Shown here: piece by piece, positions 17,470 to 25,714 of the stretch | Position numbering within the stretch: position 1 is the first letter of the stretch | How the letters are laid out: the number at the start of each line of letters is the position of its first letter | Assembly: GCA_946476985.1 (NCBI GenBank) | Contig: CAMKWS010000004.1 | Coordinates: 62,001-126,000, forward strand | Direction of reading: 5' to 3' | Length of the DNA stretch: 64,000 bases | From: an uncultured Acetobacteraceae bacterium | GTDB taxonomy: Bacteria > Pseudomonadota > Alphaproteobacteria > Acetobacterales > Acetobacteraceae | Translations under genes and position numbers: made by a program | Notes under the pieces: model-generated | Database searches by the model: none | Told to the model about the DNA's origin: nothing | The model's input: the letters and a program-made list of their open reading frames with translations, nothing else

Positions 17470-18090
17470 ATGACCGGGCAGGTATGTGATCGCCAGCTAG
17501 AGCGTGGCAGTGAGATTGTGCTGGCAAGCCATAATGCGGGCAAGTTGCATGAGTTTTCTCTGCTTTTAGCGGAGACAGGCATTAAAGTCCGTTCTGCGGC
17601 GGAGCTAAACTTGCCTGAGCCGGAAGAAACAGCGACCGATTTTGAAGGCAATGCCCTCATCAAAGCAGAGGCCGCCGCAAAGGCGACAGGGCTACCAGCT
17701 TTGGCGGATGATTCTGGCTTTTGTGTTGCTGCTTTGGGTGGCAAGCCGGGTGTCTACTCTGCCCGCTGGGCGGGGCCGCAGCGTGATATGTCTATCGCAA
17801 TGAACCGCGTTTGGGATGAAATGCAAGCTAGTGGTTCAGTTGATAAGGCTGCTTCATTTGTTGTGGTATTATGTTTGGCATGGCCAGATGGTGCTTATCG
17901 GTTTGTAAAGGGTGAGTGCTGCGGGCAGGTGACATGGCCTGTGCGTGGTGAGCATGGCCATGGGTATGACCCTATGTTCGTGCCAGCAGGGGAAACCCGT
18001 ACATTTGCAGAAATGGATGAGAGTGAGAAAAATCGCTTTAGTCATCGTGGGCAGGCAATGGAGCGCTTTTTGAAGGAGTGTGTCATTTAA
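17470..18090 (+). CDS. rdgB: XTP/dITP diphosphatase (non-canonical purine NTP pyrophosphatase)
   Basis: A 206-residue HAM1/RdgB protein that hydrolyses dITP, XTP and ITP and keeps deaminated purines out of nucleic acids. Signatures: ASHNAGKLHEF near residue 19, ETATDFEGNALIKA near 55, ALADDSGFCVAALGGKPGVYSARWAG near 77-100, GHGYDPMF near 157 and a terminal SHRGQA. A TTG or later start could shorten the N-terminus slightly. Confidence 0.95.
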   Translation: MTGQVCDRQLERGSEIVLASHNAGKLHEFSLLLAETGIKVRSAAELNLPEPEETATDFEGNALIKAEAAAKATGLPALADDSGFCVAALGGKPGVYSARWAGPQRDMSIAMNRVWDEMQASGSVDKAASFVVVLCLAWPDGAYRFVKGECCGQVTWPVRGEHGHGYDPMFVPAGETRTFAEMDESEKNRFSHRGQAMERFLKECVI

Positions 18091-18160
18091 TTGTTCGTGA
18101 ATTATATAAATACACAAATAAAATAGTTATTTTAAATTAATACTATTCATATAAGTGAAA

Positions 18161-18210
18161 ATGCGTCCTATCATCCAAAAGATAATGTAATATCTGATGG
18201 TAGGACGCAT
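18161..18210 (+). promoter_or_regulatory. Hairpin covering the start of the AlgE-like gene
   Basis: ATGCGTCCTATCATC (18161-18175) can pair with GATGGTAGGACGCAT (18196-18210): 15 bp with one wobble and a 20-base loop. The 3' arm contains both candidate start codons (18197, 18209) and the only Shine-Dalgarno-like AGGA. No T-run follows, so it is a translation-blocking structure rather than a terminator. Confidence 0.7.
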
Positions 18211-19912
18211 GCTGTCTGCACGCCGTAAAGTGAGTATATGGCCTCGATTATGCTTAAACGCTGCCATTATAGGTGGTGGCGGTATGCTGGCAGGGAGTGC
18301 TGTAGGCTGTGCTGAGCCTCGTCTAGTAGCTGATAAAGTGCCCCCAATGGCTGCGGTCAAAAAAGTCAGAAAGCCGCTGCCTGCAGTTGAGGTCATGCCG
18401 AGTGCGGGTGTGATTGGCCAGCCACGCCGGGTGACAGAAGCTCAGAATCATTCCTCTCATCGACATCAAGGGCAATGGGGTGCTTTTAACTGGGGCAATG
18501 GTGAGTTTGCAGGTTTTGGCCCTGTAGGGGTGTATGGCGTTGCTGCATGGGCTGAGGATTGGAGCAGCAAGAAAGACCCTGCAACGCATGATGATATTTT
18601 CGACCCATTAAAGGCAATTTTACTGAATCGTTCTGGAAGTATTTGGCTCACGCTTTCAGGGGAGACGCGTATTCGTAATTGGGTCGAGACAAACCCTATG
18701 TTGGGGAGTGTTGGGATACGCCATTCGGAGAGATTTACCGTACGGAACCTTTTGGGAGCAGATTTGCATTTAGGCTCTCATTGGCGCTTGTTTGGCCAGT
18801 TAAATAATGGTGAAGCCGCCGGTAGTAATTATTACGGCTATAACACCACATGGCGTCGACGTTTGGGCGTGCAGCAGCTTTTTGCTGAGTTAAAAGGCCA
18901 TGTCGCAGGGGCAAAAATGGGCCTCATGGTAGGGCGGCAGCAGTTCTTGGATGCGCCTTCATGGCTGATTTATGCACGAGAGACACCCAATGTCCCTCTT
19001 TCGTGGAATGGTGTGCGCGGTTATGCCATGTGGCATTCCGTGCGGGTGGATTTATATGACTTCATCGCCACACAGGTTACAAGCGATACCCTAATGGGAG
19101 GTGGCTTTGATGATGGGACACGCCTTTACGGGGCTGATATTACCACCGCCTTGCCAGTGTTTTCTCTTGGTAAACAGCAGATACATTCTTTCTTAGATAC
19201 ATTTTGGTCTGGTTTTCATTACGGGGGGCGGTCAGCTGCTGTAACAAAAGTAGAGGGGAGCAGTTCGGGGACGCAAACGCGCCAAAATTTAGGGTTTCGC
19301 TGGTATGGGTCTGCTCAGGATTTTGAGTATGATTTTAGCGGTGATTATCAATTCGGCCGGTTTTATGCGGCTCAAAATAACGCCACACGACCAATTAGCG
19401 CATGGGCAGGGCGTGCAACGGTCGGGTGGAGACATTCATCATCATCTATTCACCCATTCGTAGGTGTGCAGTTTGATGCCTATAGCGGGGGTGATAGCCG
19501 CCGGAAAGATGGAACTATTGGTGGTTTTGGTGCGCCTTTCTCCCCGCGGAATGGCACATTCGACCTCACGCGCACGATCACGCGCTCGAATCTTGTGAGT
19601 GTTGGGCCGCTTATGAGTGTTGTGCCACTGCCTTTTATGAGTCTTCGTGTGCGCGTACCCTATTTATGGCGGCAGAGCATTAATGATGCGATTTATAATT
19701 CGTCATCACGTTTTGCGTTTTTATCTGGTCGTAATATGCGTGCTGCGGGGCGTCGTGTTGGTTTGCAGCCACAAGCGCAATTGCAACTTCAATTACAGCA
19801 GCATATTAACTGGCAAATTGATGGCGGGGCAATTTTTCTAACCCGTAAAATGCGGCGTGCTGGTGGGCAGAATGGCACCTATATGCTTTCAACGGTGACA
19901 TTACGTTTTTAA
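18197..19912 (+). CDS. Alginate-export (AlgE-like) family outer-membrane beta-barrel
   Basis: A 571-residue exported protein. A hydrophobic signal segment (LCLNAAIIGGGGMLAGSAVGC) precedes a short linker and a long beta-barrel-like region with many alternating strands (SGETRIRNWVETNP, RRLGVQQLFAELKG, TVGWRHSSSSIHPFVGVQFDAYSGGD) and a C-terminal aromatic/Phe ending (STVTLRF) typical of outer-membrane proteins. It resembles the alginate_exp family common in Acetobacteraceae; the exported or imported substrate is unknown. The start may be ATG 18197 or, with AGGA three bases upstream, ATG 18209. Both are inside a hairpin. Confidence 0.75.
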   Translation: MVGRMLSARRKVSIWPRLCLNAAIIGGGGMLAGSAVGCAEPRLVADKVPPMAAVKKVRKPLPAVEVMPSAGVIGQPRRVTEAQNHSSHRHQGQWGAFNWGNGEFAGFGPVGVYGVAAWAEDWSSKKDPATHDDIFDPLKAILLNRSGSIWLTLSGETRIRNWVETNPMLGSVGIRHSERFTVRNLLGADLHLGSHWRLFGQLNNGEAAGSNYYGYNTTWRRRLGVQQLFAELKGHVAGAKMGLMVGRQQFLDAPSWLIYARETPNVPLSWNGVRGYAMWHSVRVDLYDFIATQVTSDTLMGGGFDDGTRLYGADITTALPVFSLGKQQIHSFLDTFWSGFHYGGRSAAVTKVEGSSSGTQTRQNLGFRWYGSAQDFEYDFSGDYQFGRFYAAQNNATRPISAWAGRATVGWRHSSSSIHPFVGVQFDAYSGGDSRRKDGTIGGFGAPFSPRNGTFDLTRTITRSNLVSVGPLMSVVPLPFMSLRVRVPYLWRQSINDAIYNSSSRFAFLSGRNMRAAGRRVGLQPQAQLQLQLQQHINWQIDGGAIFLTRKMRRAGGQNGTYMLSTVTLRF

Positions 19913-20023
19913 TCTCAGCCTTTGCGAGCGTTCCTAAAATTGTGCTGGTGCAATAGTCTATGTTGTTATCGTAAATGATACAGTATCAATGTGGCAGCGC
20001 ATTAAAGGGGGAGAGGCCGTATT

Positions 20024-20965
20024 ATGGCAGTCGTAAAAGTGGTCATGATGCAAAAGGACGAAGGCGACCGTCTTGCCAAGTGGCTTGCGCATTATTCAGA
20101 CCTCTTTGGTTATGACAACCTTACGATCCTCGATAATGGCTCAACAGATGAACGTACGATTGCCTTGCTGAATGATGCAGAAAGGCGAGGTGTTTCATTG
20201 CGTTGGGACCTCACAGCTTTGCATGATTTTCAGCGGAAAGGCGGACATATAGCGAATATTATTCGCTGGTGGGATAGCGTGTATGAGTATGATTTTGCTC
20301 TGCCGGTTGATTGCGATGAGTTGTTGGCTGTGTTTACCCCTTATGGGCTTTCATATGAGAAAGGTGCCATACATGCGGCTTTTGATGCTCTTAAAGGCCA
20401 GCAATGCGCCTTCCGTATAGCGACATCGTTGTTTAATGTGCCAGAGCGGGCTGGGTGGTATGCGCCGGTACGCTCTTTTCATAAAGGGTTTGTTGCCGCC
20501 AAGACAATTGCCGGTTGTGATGACGGGCAGCATGAGCCGCGTTCTCATGTCCAGGATGAGATTGTTAATACTCTTTTTACATATGTGCATGATCATTATC
20601 GCTCATATGAGCAGTGGCGCCAGCTTTTAAAAATAAAGGTTCAAGGGCTGGTAGATCCTGATGATGAAGATGCTTTGCGAGAATATCTCAATACACCGAA
20701 TGCCGAGAGTGCCCATGCGGCTGCTGGATTATTGGTCTCTCGGGAGGAGTATGCGTCTTTATACAACAATGAGATTCGTATCATGCCGGTATTTGGCACG
20801 ATGGACCGTGTTTTCCTTGAAGGGCCAGGGGTGCGGATATGTATGTGGGATGCTGAAGCGTATCTAGCATGCCACCCTGACGTTAGAACCTATGGGTTCG
20901 GCACTCTTCAGCATTATTTACGCTATGGTTTTGTAGAAGGGCGTCAGCTCACGTTAGCAGAGTAA
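20024..20965 (+). CDS. Glycosyltransferase family 2-like protein
   Basis: A 313-residue cytosolic protein of the PF13704-type (Glyco_tranf_2_4). The N-terminus VVMMQKDEGDRLAKWLAHYSDLFGYD and ILDNGSTDERT match the nucleotide-sugar fold; PVDCDELLAV near residue 90 supplies the DxD-like metal site. The C-terminal 40 residues carry DAEAYLACHPDVR...HYLRYGFVEGR, a repeat-like motif seen in exopolysaccharide transferases. The ribosome site GGGGGAGAGG is strong. It stands alone between the AlgE-like gene and cysH; the sugar substrate cannot be told. Confidence 0.82.
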   Translation: MAVVKVVMMQKDEGDRLAKWLAHYSDLFGYDNLTILDNGSTDERTIALLNDAERRGVSLRWDLTALHDFQRKGGHIANIIRWWDSVYEYDFALPVDCDELLAVFTPYGLSYEKGAIHAAFDALKGQQCAFRIATSLFNVPERAGWYAPVRSFHKGFVAAKTIAGCDDGQHEPRSHVQDEIVNTLFTYVHDHYRSYEQWRQLLKIKVQGLVDPDDEDALREYLNTPNAESAHAAAGLLVSREEYASLYNNEIRIMPVFGTMDRVFLEGPGVRICMWDAEAYLACHPDVRTYGFGTLQHYLRYGFVEGRQLTLAE

Positions 20966-21121
20966 GGAGCTAGGGGTTTTCCGGAGATGATATTTTTCTC
21001 ATCAAATAGAGTGGTTTTATAAAAAACCATCAATGAATCGTATTTCTTTATAAAATAACATTGAAATTAGTGAAATATGTAATTAACCTTTCTCTATCAT
21101 ATTATAGGGGAAGGGCATTTC

Positions 21122-21841
21122 ATGGCTCTATCGGCGGAAGAATTGACAAACCTCCCACATAGAGAGGGTATAGGCGCTTCGGAGGAAGAAACGGGCCGAG
21201 CGATTGCAGATGTGCTGCGTCAATTTCACGGTCGTGTTGCGGTTATTTCATCCTTTGGGGCGGAGTCTGCCGTTCTGTTGGCGCAAATTGCCGCACAAGA
21301 TGCTTCTGTACCGGTCTTCTTTATTGATACAGGCCGTCATTTCCCCGAAACATTGGCTTATAGGGATGCGTTAACTGAGCGCCTTGGGTTGAAGGATGTA
21401 CGCACCATCGCCCCAAAAGCTGCCGCTGTAGCCTATCGTGACCCAGAAGGCCAACTGGTGGCATTTGACCCTGATGCGTGCTGTGCTTTGAGAAAAGTTG
21501 AGCCATTAGAGGTTGTTCTGCCTGATTTCGATATTTGGGTGACAGGCCGTAAAAGGATGCAAGCCGCTACACGTGCAGGCTTACCTTTAATGGAACCCCA
21601 AGCAGATGGCAGCGTAAAGTTTAACCCACTCGCAGGGTGGAGTGAGGCGCAGATTGCTGCGTTTATGAAGGACAAATCCCTGCCAGCACATCCTCTTGTT
21701 GCACAAGGTTACCGTTCTATCGGCTGTGAACCTTGCACTCGCCCTGTGGGTGAGGGGGAGGATAGCCGTGCTGGGCGCTGGGCAGGCAAAGCTAAGACGG
21801 AATGTGGGATTCACCGTCCCGTTCCGACCGCTCCGCAGTGA
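21122..21841 (+). CDS. cysH: Phosphoadenylyl/adenylyl-sulfate reductase
   Basis: A 239-residue enzyme reducing activated sulfate to sulfite with thioredoxin. SSFGAESAVLL near residue 41 is the nucleotide-binding loop, and the catalytic cysteine is in KTECGIH near residue 229. A CC pair (DACCALRK, near 119) and CEPC (near 202) give the four cysteines that bind a [4Fe-4S] cluster in APS reductases, so APS may be the preferred substrate. First gene of cysH-cysD-cysNC. Confidence 0.93.
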   Translation: MALSAEELTNLPHREGIGASEEETGRAIADVLRQFHGRVAVISSFGAESAVLLAQIAAQDASVPVFFIDTGRHFPETLAYRDALTERLGLKDVRTIAPKAAAVAYRDPEGQLVAFDPDACCALRKVEPLEVVLPDFDIWVTGRKRMQAATRAGLPLMEPQADGSVKFNPLAGWSEAQIAAFMKDKSLPAHPLVAQGYRSIGCEPCTRPVGEGEDSRAGRWAGKAKTECGIHRPVPTAPQ

Positions 21842-21938
21842 GAAGTCACTGCCAGATTTTAGATGACACCACGAACATATTAGCCAACTACCCCCCGACC
21901 TTTAGGGGATGGATGTATTGATAGCGAAAGGGAGCAAT

Positions 21939-22757
21939 ATGGCTCTGGAACATGCCAAGATAATGGATGGCTTAGATCAACTCGAAGCCCAAAGTATCTT
22001 TATTCTGCGTGAAGCTTATAGAAAGCTAAAACCAATGGCGCTGTTGTGGTCATTGGGGAAAGACAGCAATGTCATGGTGTGGCTCGCGCGGAAGGCATTT
22101 ATGGGCCATGTGCCTTTCCCTGTCATGCATGTCGATACAGGCAAAAAATTCCCCGAAATGTACCAATTCCGGGATGAATACACTAAAAAATGGAATTTAG
22201 ACCTTGTATTGGGTGATTGCCCTCCTGTTGAGGAGATGGACCCTTCTTTGCCGCCTGCTGCACGTTCTGCGGCGCGTAAAACGGCCGGGCTTGCGTCATT
22301 GATTGACCAGCATAAATTCCGTGGGGTTGTGGCGGGCATCCGCCGAGATGAACAAGCCACACGTGCAAAAGAGCGCGTCTTCAGCCCGCGTGGGGCGAGC
22401 CATCAGTGGGATGTACGTAATCAGCCGCCTGAATTCTGGGACCAATACGCAACACCTTACGAAGAAGGCATGCATGTGCGTGTTCATCCGCTTCTTGCAT
22501 GGCGAGAGCTTGATATCTGGCGATATATCGAACGGGAAAACATCCCGTTGGTAGATCTCTACTTCTCAAAAGAAGGTAAGCGTTATCGCTCCTTGGGTGA
22601 CCAAGATATTACCAGCCCGATTGAAAGTAATGCCTCCACTGTGGCTGAAGTGATTGCCGAGCTGGAAACAAGCCGCACGTCAGAGCGTGCAGGTCGTGCG
22701 ATGGACCATGAATCCGAAGATGCTTTTGAGCGTCTGCGTGTTGCTGGTTATTTGTGA
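21939..22757 (+). CDS. cysD: Sulfate adenylyltransferase subunit 2
   Basis: A 272-residue subunit that, with the CysN GTPase, makes APS from sulfate and ATP. The PP-loop-like [12 protein letters not shown] appears near residue 37, [15 protein letters not shown] near 63, and the conserved [23 protein letters not shown] segment (here [16 protein letters not shown]) near 135. The start was moved to ATG 21939 because AAAGGGAG lies just upstream and family N-termini begin there; an upstream ATG at 21909 would add 10 residues. Confidence 0.95.
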   Translation: MALEHAKIMDGLDQLEAQSIFILREAYRKLKPMALLWSLGKDSNVMVWLARKAFMGHVPFPVMHVDTGKKFPEMYQFRDEYTKKWNLDLVLGDCPPVEEMDPSLPPAARSAARKTAGLASLIDQHKFRGVVAGIRRDEQATRAKERVFSPRGASHQWDVRNQPPEFWDQYATPYEEGMHVRVHPLLAWRELDIWRYIERENIPLVDLYFSKEGKRYRSLGDQDITSPIESNASTVAEVIAELETSRTSERAGRAMDHESEDAFERLRVAGYL

Positions 22758-22770
22758 GGAGATAGGATTC

Positions 22771-24657
22771 ATGATACAAATTTCTTCTGAGCAGACATCC
22801 TCCTTACAAAATCCTGTACGTCACGGGGTAAGCACGCCGATTGTGATTGTTGGCCATGTGGACCACGGGAAATCTACCCTTATCGGTCGTTTGCTGTATG
22901 ATACAGACAGCCTACCAGATGGCCGTTTGGTGCAGATTGTTGAAAGTAGCCGCAAACGTGGCCTAGCTGTGGAATGGAGCTTTTTGCTTGATTCTTTGCA
23001 AATTGAGCGTGACCAAGGTGTGACGGTCGATTCCACACGTATCCCTTTCCAGCTTAATGGGCGGGATTTTGTCATTGTGGATGCTCCTGGCCATCGGCAA
23101 TTCTTACGGAATATGATTACCGGTGCAGCTGATGCTGAAGCGGCTGTATTGGTGGTGGATGCCGCTGAGGGTGTGAGAGAGCAAACACGTCGCCATGCGA
23201 TGTTGCTGCGTTTGATTGGGATTAACCATGTTATCGTCTTGCTGAACAAGGCTGATAGCGTAGGGTTTGCGGAAGATGTTCTCCAAAAAGTAGAGCATGA
23301 TATCCGCCAGCTTCTTTCGCAGCTTGAGATTAATGTTAACGAGGTGATCCCTGCCTCTGCGCGTGATGGCGATAATATCGCTACCCGTTCTGAAAAGGCA
23401 CCATGGTATAAAGGGCCAAGCCTGCTTGAGGCCTTAGCTCTCATTCCTTTACCCGCATCGCGCCATGCTTTGCCGTTCCGTATGCCAGTGCAGGATGTTT
23501 ATCGTTTTGATGGTGTCCGCTATGTCGCTGGTCGTATTGAGCGCGGCACAGTGCGTGAAGGGGATAAGCTTGTTATTGGTGGGCAGGGGCAAGAGGCAAC
23601 CGTGGCCGAAGTATGCCGCTGGCACGCTCCACATAGTGCTGTGGCTGGGGCTGGTGAATCCATCGCTCTACGGCTAGAGCCAGATCTTGTGCCAGACCGT
23701 GGGGACCTTCTCTTCCCTGCTGGGGATAAGACGGCAGCACCTCTGCGGAGTGCGCGTTTAAAAACACGGCTTTTCTGGCTGCGGGGTGAGCCGCTGCGAG
23801 TAGGGGAAAGTTTCCGTCTACGTCTTGCCACGGCAGAATATGATGTTACCGTTGCAGCGATTAATGCGGTGGTGAATCTAGATGATCTTAGCCTCAACCC
23901 GGGTGATGAAGTTCCACCGGATGGCTTTGCTGAGATTACACTCACTGTAGCACGTTCTATGTTGTTCGATCCGTTCGCCCCTGGGACACCAGATGGCCGT
24001 GGGGTGTTGGTCGATATGCATCAAAGAATTGTTGGTGGGGCTCCGATTATCGGCATTGGTGAGCTTGGCGAGGGTGAAAATGCCATCCATCCAACAGCAA
24101 GCTCTGTTAGCCATGCGGCACGTTCTGCTCTGCGTGGTCATGGGCAGGCCGTGTTTTGGATGACTGGCCTCCCCGGTGCAGGTAAGAGCACAATCGCACG
24201 TTATGCGGAGGAAGAGCTAAGCCGCGATGGCGTGGCAGTGACTGTGTTGGACGGTGATACTATACGGGCAGGGTTGTGTAGCGACCTTGGCTTTAGCCCA
24301 GAAGACCGCCGCGAGAATATCCGCCGTGTGGCACATGTAGCGCGTATTCTTGCTGAGAGCGGGCAGGTAGTTCTTGTCGCATTAGTGTCGCCCCTTATCA
24401 AAGATCGTGCCATGGCACGGGAGATTATTGGGGCTGATTGGCACGAGGTCTTTATCAATACAGCGCCAGAGCTTTGTCAAAAGCGGGATCCAAAAGGCTT
24501 GTATGCTCAGGCGGTGGATGGACGTGTGGCAGAATTTACGGGTGTGTCCTCGGCTTATGAGGCTCCCGAAGCTCCCACTTTTGTCATCCCTGGTGATGGG
24601 GATGTGCAGCATTCAGTACAGCAATTGACGCAAGCTGTTCGTAAAGCAGTCCTTTAA
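22771..24657 (+). CDS. cysNC: Bifunctional sulfate adenylyltransferase subunit 1 / adenylylsulfate kinase
   Basis: A 628-residue fusion. The N-terminal GTPase (GHVDHGKST near residue 29, DAPGH near 106, NKAD near 161) drives APS formation by CysD. The C-terminal APS kinase (GLPGAGKST near 468, then [16 protein letters not shown]) makes PAPS. It begins 13 bases after the cysD stop with AGGAG at the junction, and longer in-frame extensions into cysD are not real. Presence of the kinase means both APS and PAPS can be made, while the iron-sulfur type CysH may use either. Confidence 0.95.
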   Translation: MIQISSEQTSSLQNPVRHGVSTPIVIVGHVDHGKSTLIGRLLYDTDSLPDGRLVQIVESSRKRGLAVEWSFLLDSLQIERDQGVTVDSTRIPFQLNGRDFVIVDAPGHRQFLRNMITGAADAEAAVLVVDAAEGVREQTRRHAMLLRLIGINHVIVLLNKADSVGFAEDVLQKVEHDIRQLLSQLEINVNEVIPASARDGDNIATRSEKAPWYKGPSLLEALALIPLPASRHALPFRMPVQDVYRFDGVRYVAGRIERGTVREGDKLVIGGQGQEATVAEVCRWHAPHSAVAGAGESIALRLEPDLVPDRGDLLFPAGDKTAAPLRSARLKTRLFWLRGEPLRVGESFRLRLATAEYDVTVAAINAVVNLDDLSLNPGDEVPPDGFAEITLTVARSMLFDPFAPGTPDGRGVLVDMHQRIVGGAPIIGIGELGEGENAIHPTASSVSHAARSALRGHGQAVFWMTGLPGAGKSTIARYAEEELSRDGVAVTVLDGDTIRAGLCSDLGFSPEDRRENIRRVAHVARILAESGQVVLVALVSPLIKDRAMAREIIGADWHEVFINTAPELCQKRDPKGLYAQAVDGRVAEFTGVSSAYEAPEAPTFVIPGDGDVQHSVQQLTQAVRKAVL

Positions 24658-24795
24658 AGCATATTAGAGGGCTTCCCCCCTGCATTTTCTAAAGTCGCAT
24701 AGCTTTCTCTGTCTTTCTTCTAGGCGCATAAACCGCAGAAGATAAGGCAGGGAGAGGGGGCGTGCGTGCTGTGGGCGGGGTAGTAAAGGTATAAG

Positions 24796-25563
24796 ATGAT
24801 GAATGATATCGCCTATATCCTCTCCGGCGCTTTAGTTGGTTTCCTTGTCGGGATGACAGGTGTAGGGGGCGGGTCTTTAATGACCCCTCTGCTCATTCTG
24901 CTATGCGGTGTTCACCCCAAGGCCGCTGTTGGAACAGATTTAATCTACGCTGCTATTACAAAGCTTTTTGGGACAGTTTTGCACCGTCGTTGTGGCCCTG
25001 TGCGATGGTCTATTGTGTTGTGGATGATGGGCGGTAGCCTGCCCGGTGTGGCGGTTGCTTTATTATGGTTACGCCATATCGGCTCTCCCCAAGAGATGGC
25101 GTATATCATCCGCATATCCTTAGGTGTTTGTTTGTTGATTACTGCACCGGCTATTTTATTTCGTCCTGTATTGCAGAAATGGGTCCTCAAGCATCATGTA
25201 AATGGGCCGCTGCGCTCTCGTATTTTTACTGTGATATTAGGCTTTGTTTTGGGGTGTATGGTGAGTCTCTCATCTGTTGGGGCAGGAGCGATTGGCATGG
25301 CCGTTTTGGTGATGCTGTACCCGACCCTACCACTGCGGGAGCTGGTAGCGATTGATATTGCTCATGCCATTCCTCTTACTCTCATTGCAGGGGCAGGGCA
25401 TTGGGTTGAAGGTGATGTCGTTGTGCCGACACTTCTCCTTCTTCTTAGTGGATCATTGCCTGGTATTTGGCTGGGGACGCAGTGTGTAGGCCGTTGTCCT
25501 GAGCGTTGGCAGCGTTGGATTTTGGGGAGTCTATTGTTCATTATTGGGTTGAAAATGGTGTGA
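24796..25563 (+). CDS. TSUP (TauE/SafE-type) membrane transporter
   Basis: A 255-residue inner-membrane protein with about seven to eight helices. The N-terminal GFLVGMTGVGGGSLMTPLLILL and the second-half repeat VSLSSVGAGAIGMAVLVML are the two TSUP half-motifs. Family members carry sulfite, sulfate, sulfoacetate or thiosulfate. Its position 138 bases after cysNC suggests movement of a sulfur oxyanion in this pathway. A branched hairpin (25577-25614) follows but lacks a T-run. Confidence 0.85.
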   Translation: MMNDIAYILSGALVGFLVGMTGVGGGSLMTPLLILLCGVHPKAAVGTDLIYAAITKLFGTVLHRRCGPVRWSIVLWMMGGSLPGVAVALLWLRHIGSPQEMAYIIRISLGVCLLITAPAILFRPVLQKWVLKHHVNGPLRSRIFTVILGFVLGCMVSLSSVGAGAIGMAVLVMLYPTLPLRELVAIDIAHAIPLTLIAGAGHWVEGDVVVPTLLLLLSGSLPGIWLGTQCVGRCPERWQRWILGSLLFIIGLKMV

Positions 25564-25656
25564 TGTTTGCTCGTTTCTGAGAGGGGGAGAAGGGCCTTAG
25601 CCCGCCTCTCTCAGGCGAGGGGTAAGGAAGAAATTTCAAAAGCCCTCTTCCCTTAA

Positions 25657-25673
25657 ATGTTATATTATAACAT
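25657..25673. promoter_or_regulatory. Zur-type zinc regulator box
   Basis: ATGTTATA-T-TATAACAT is a perfect 8+1+8 palindrome, the core of the proteobacterial Zur operator (TGTTATAnTATAACA). It lies 41 bases before the receptor start, where a repressor site over the promoter is expected. Confidence 0.8.
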
Positions 25674-25714
25674 AACATTGTTTCGTAATGAGAGCAGTGG
25701 GGAGGGGCATTATC

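Noticed and set aside
22821..23444. 207-codon frame antisense to cysNC
   Set aside because: It is low-complexity Ser/Arg-rich shadow translation of a well-supported gene.
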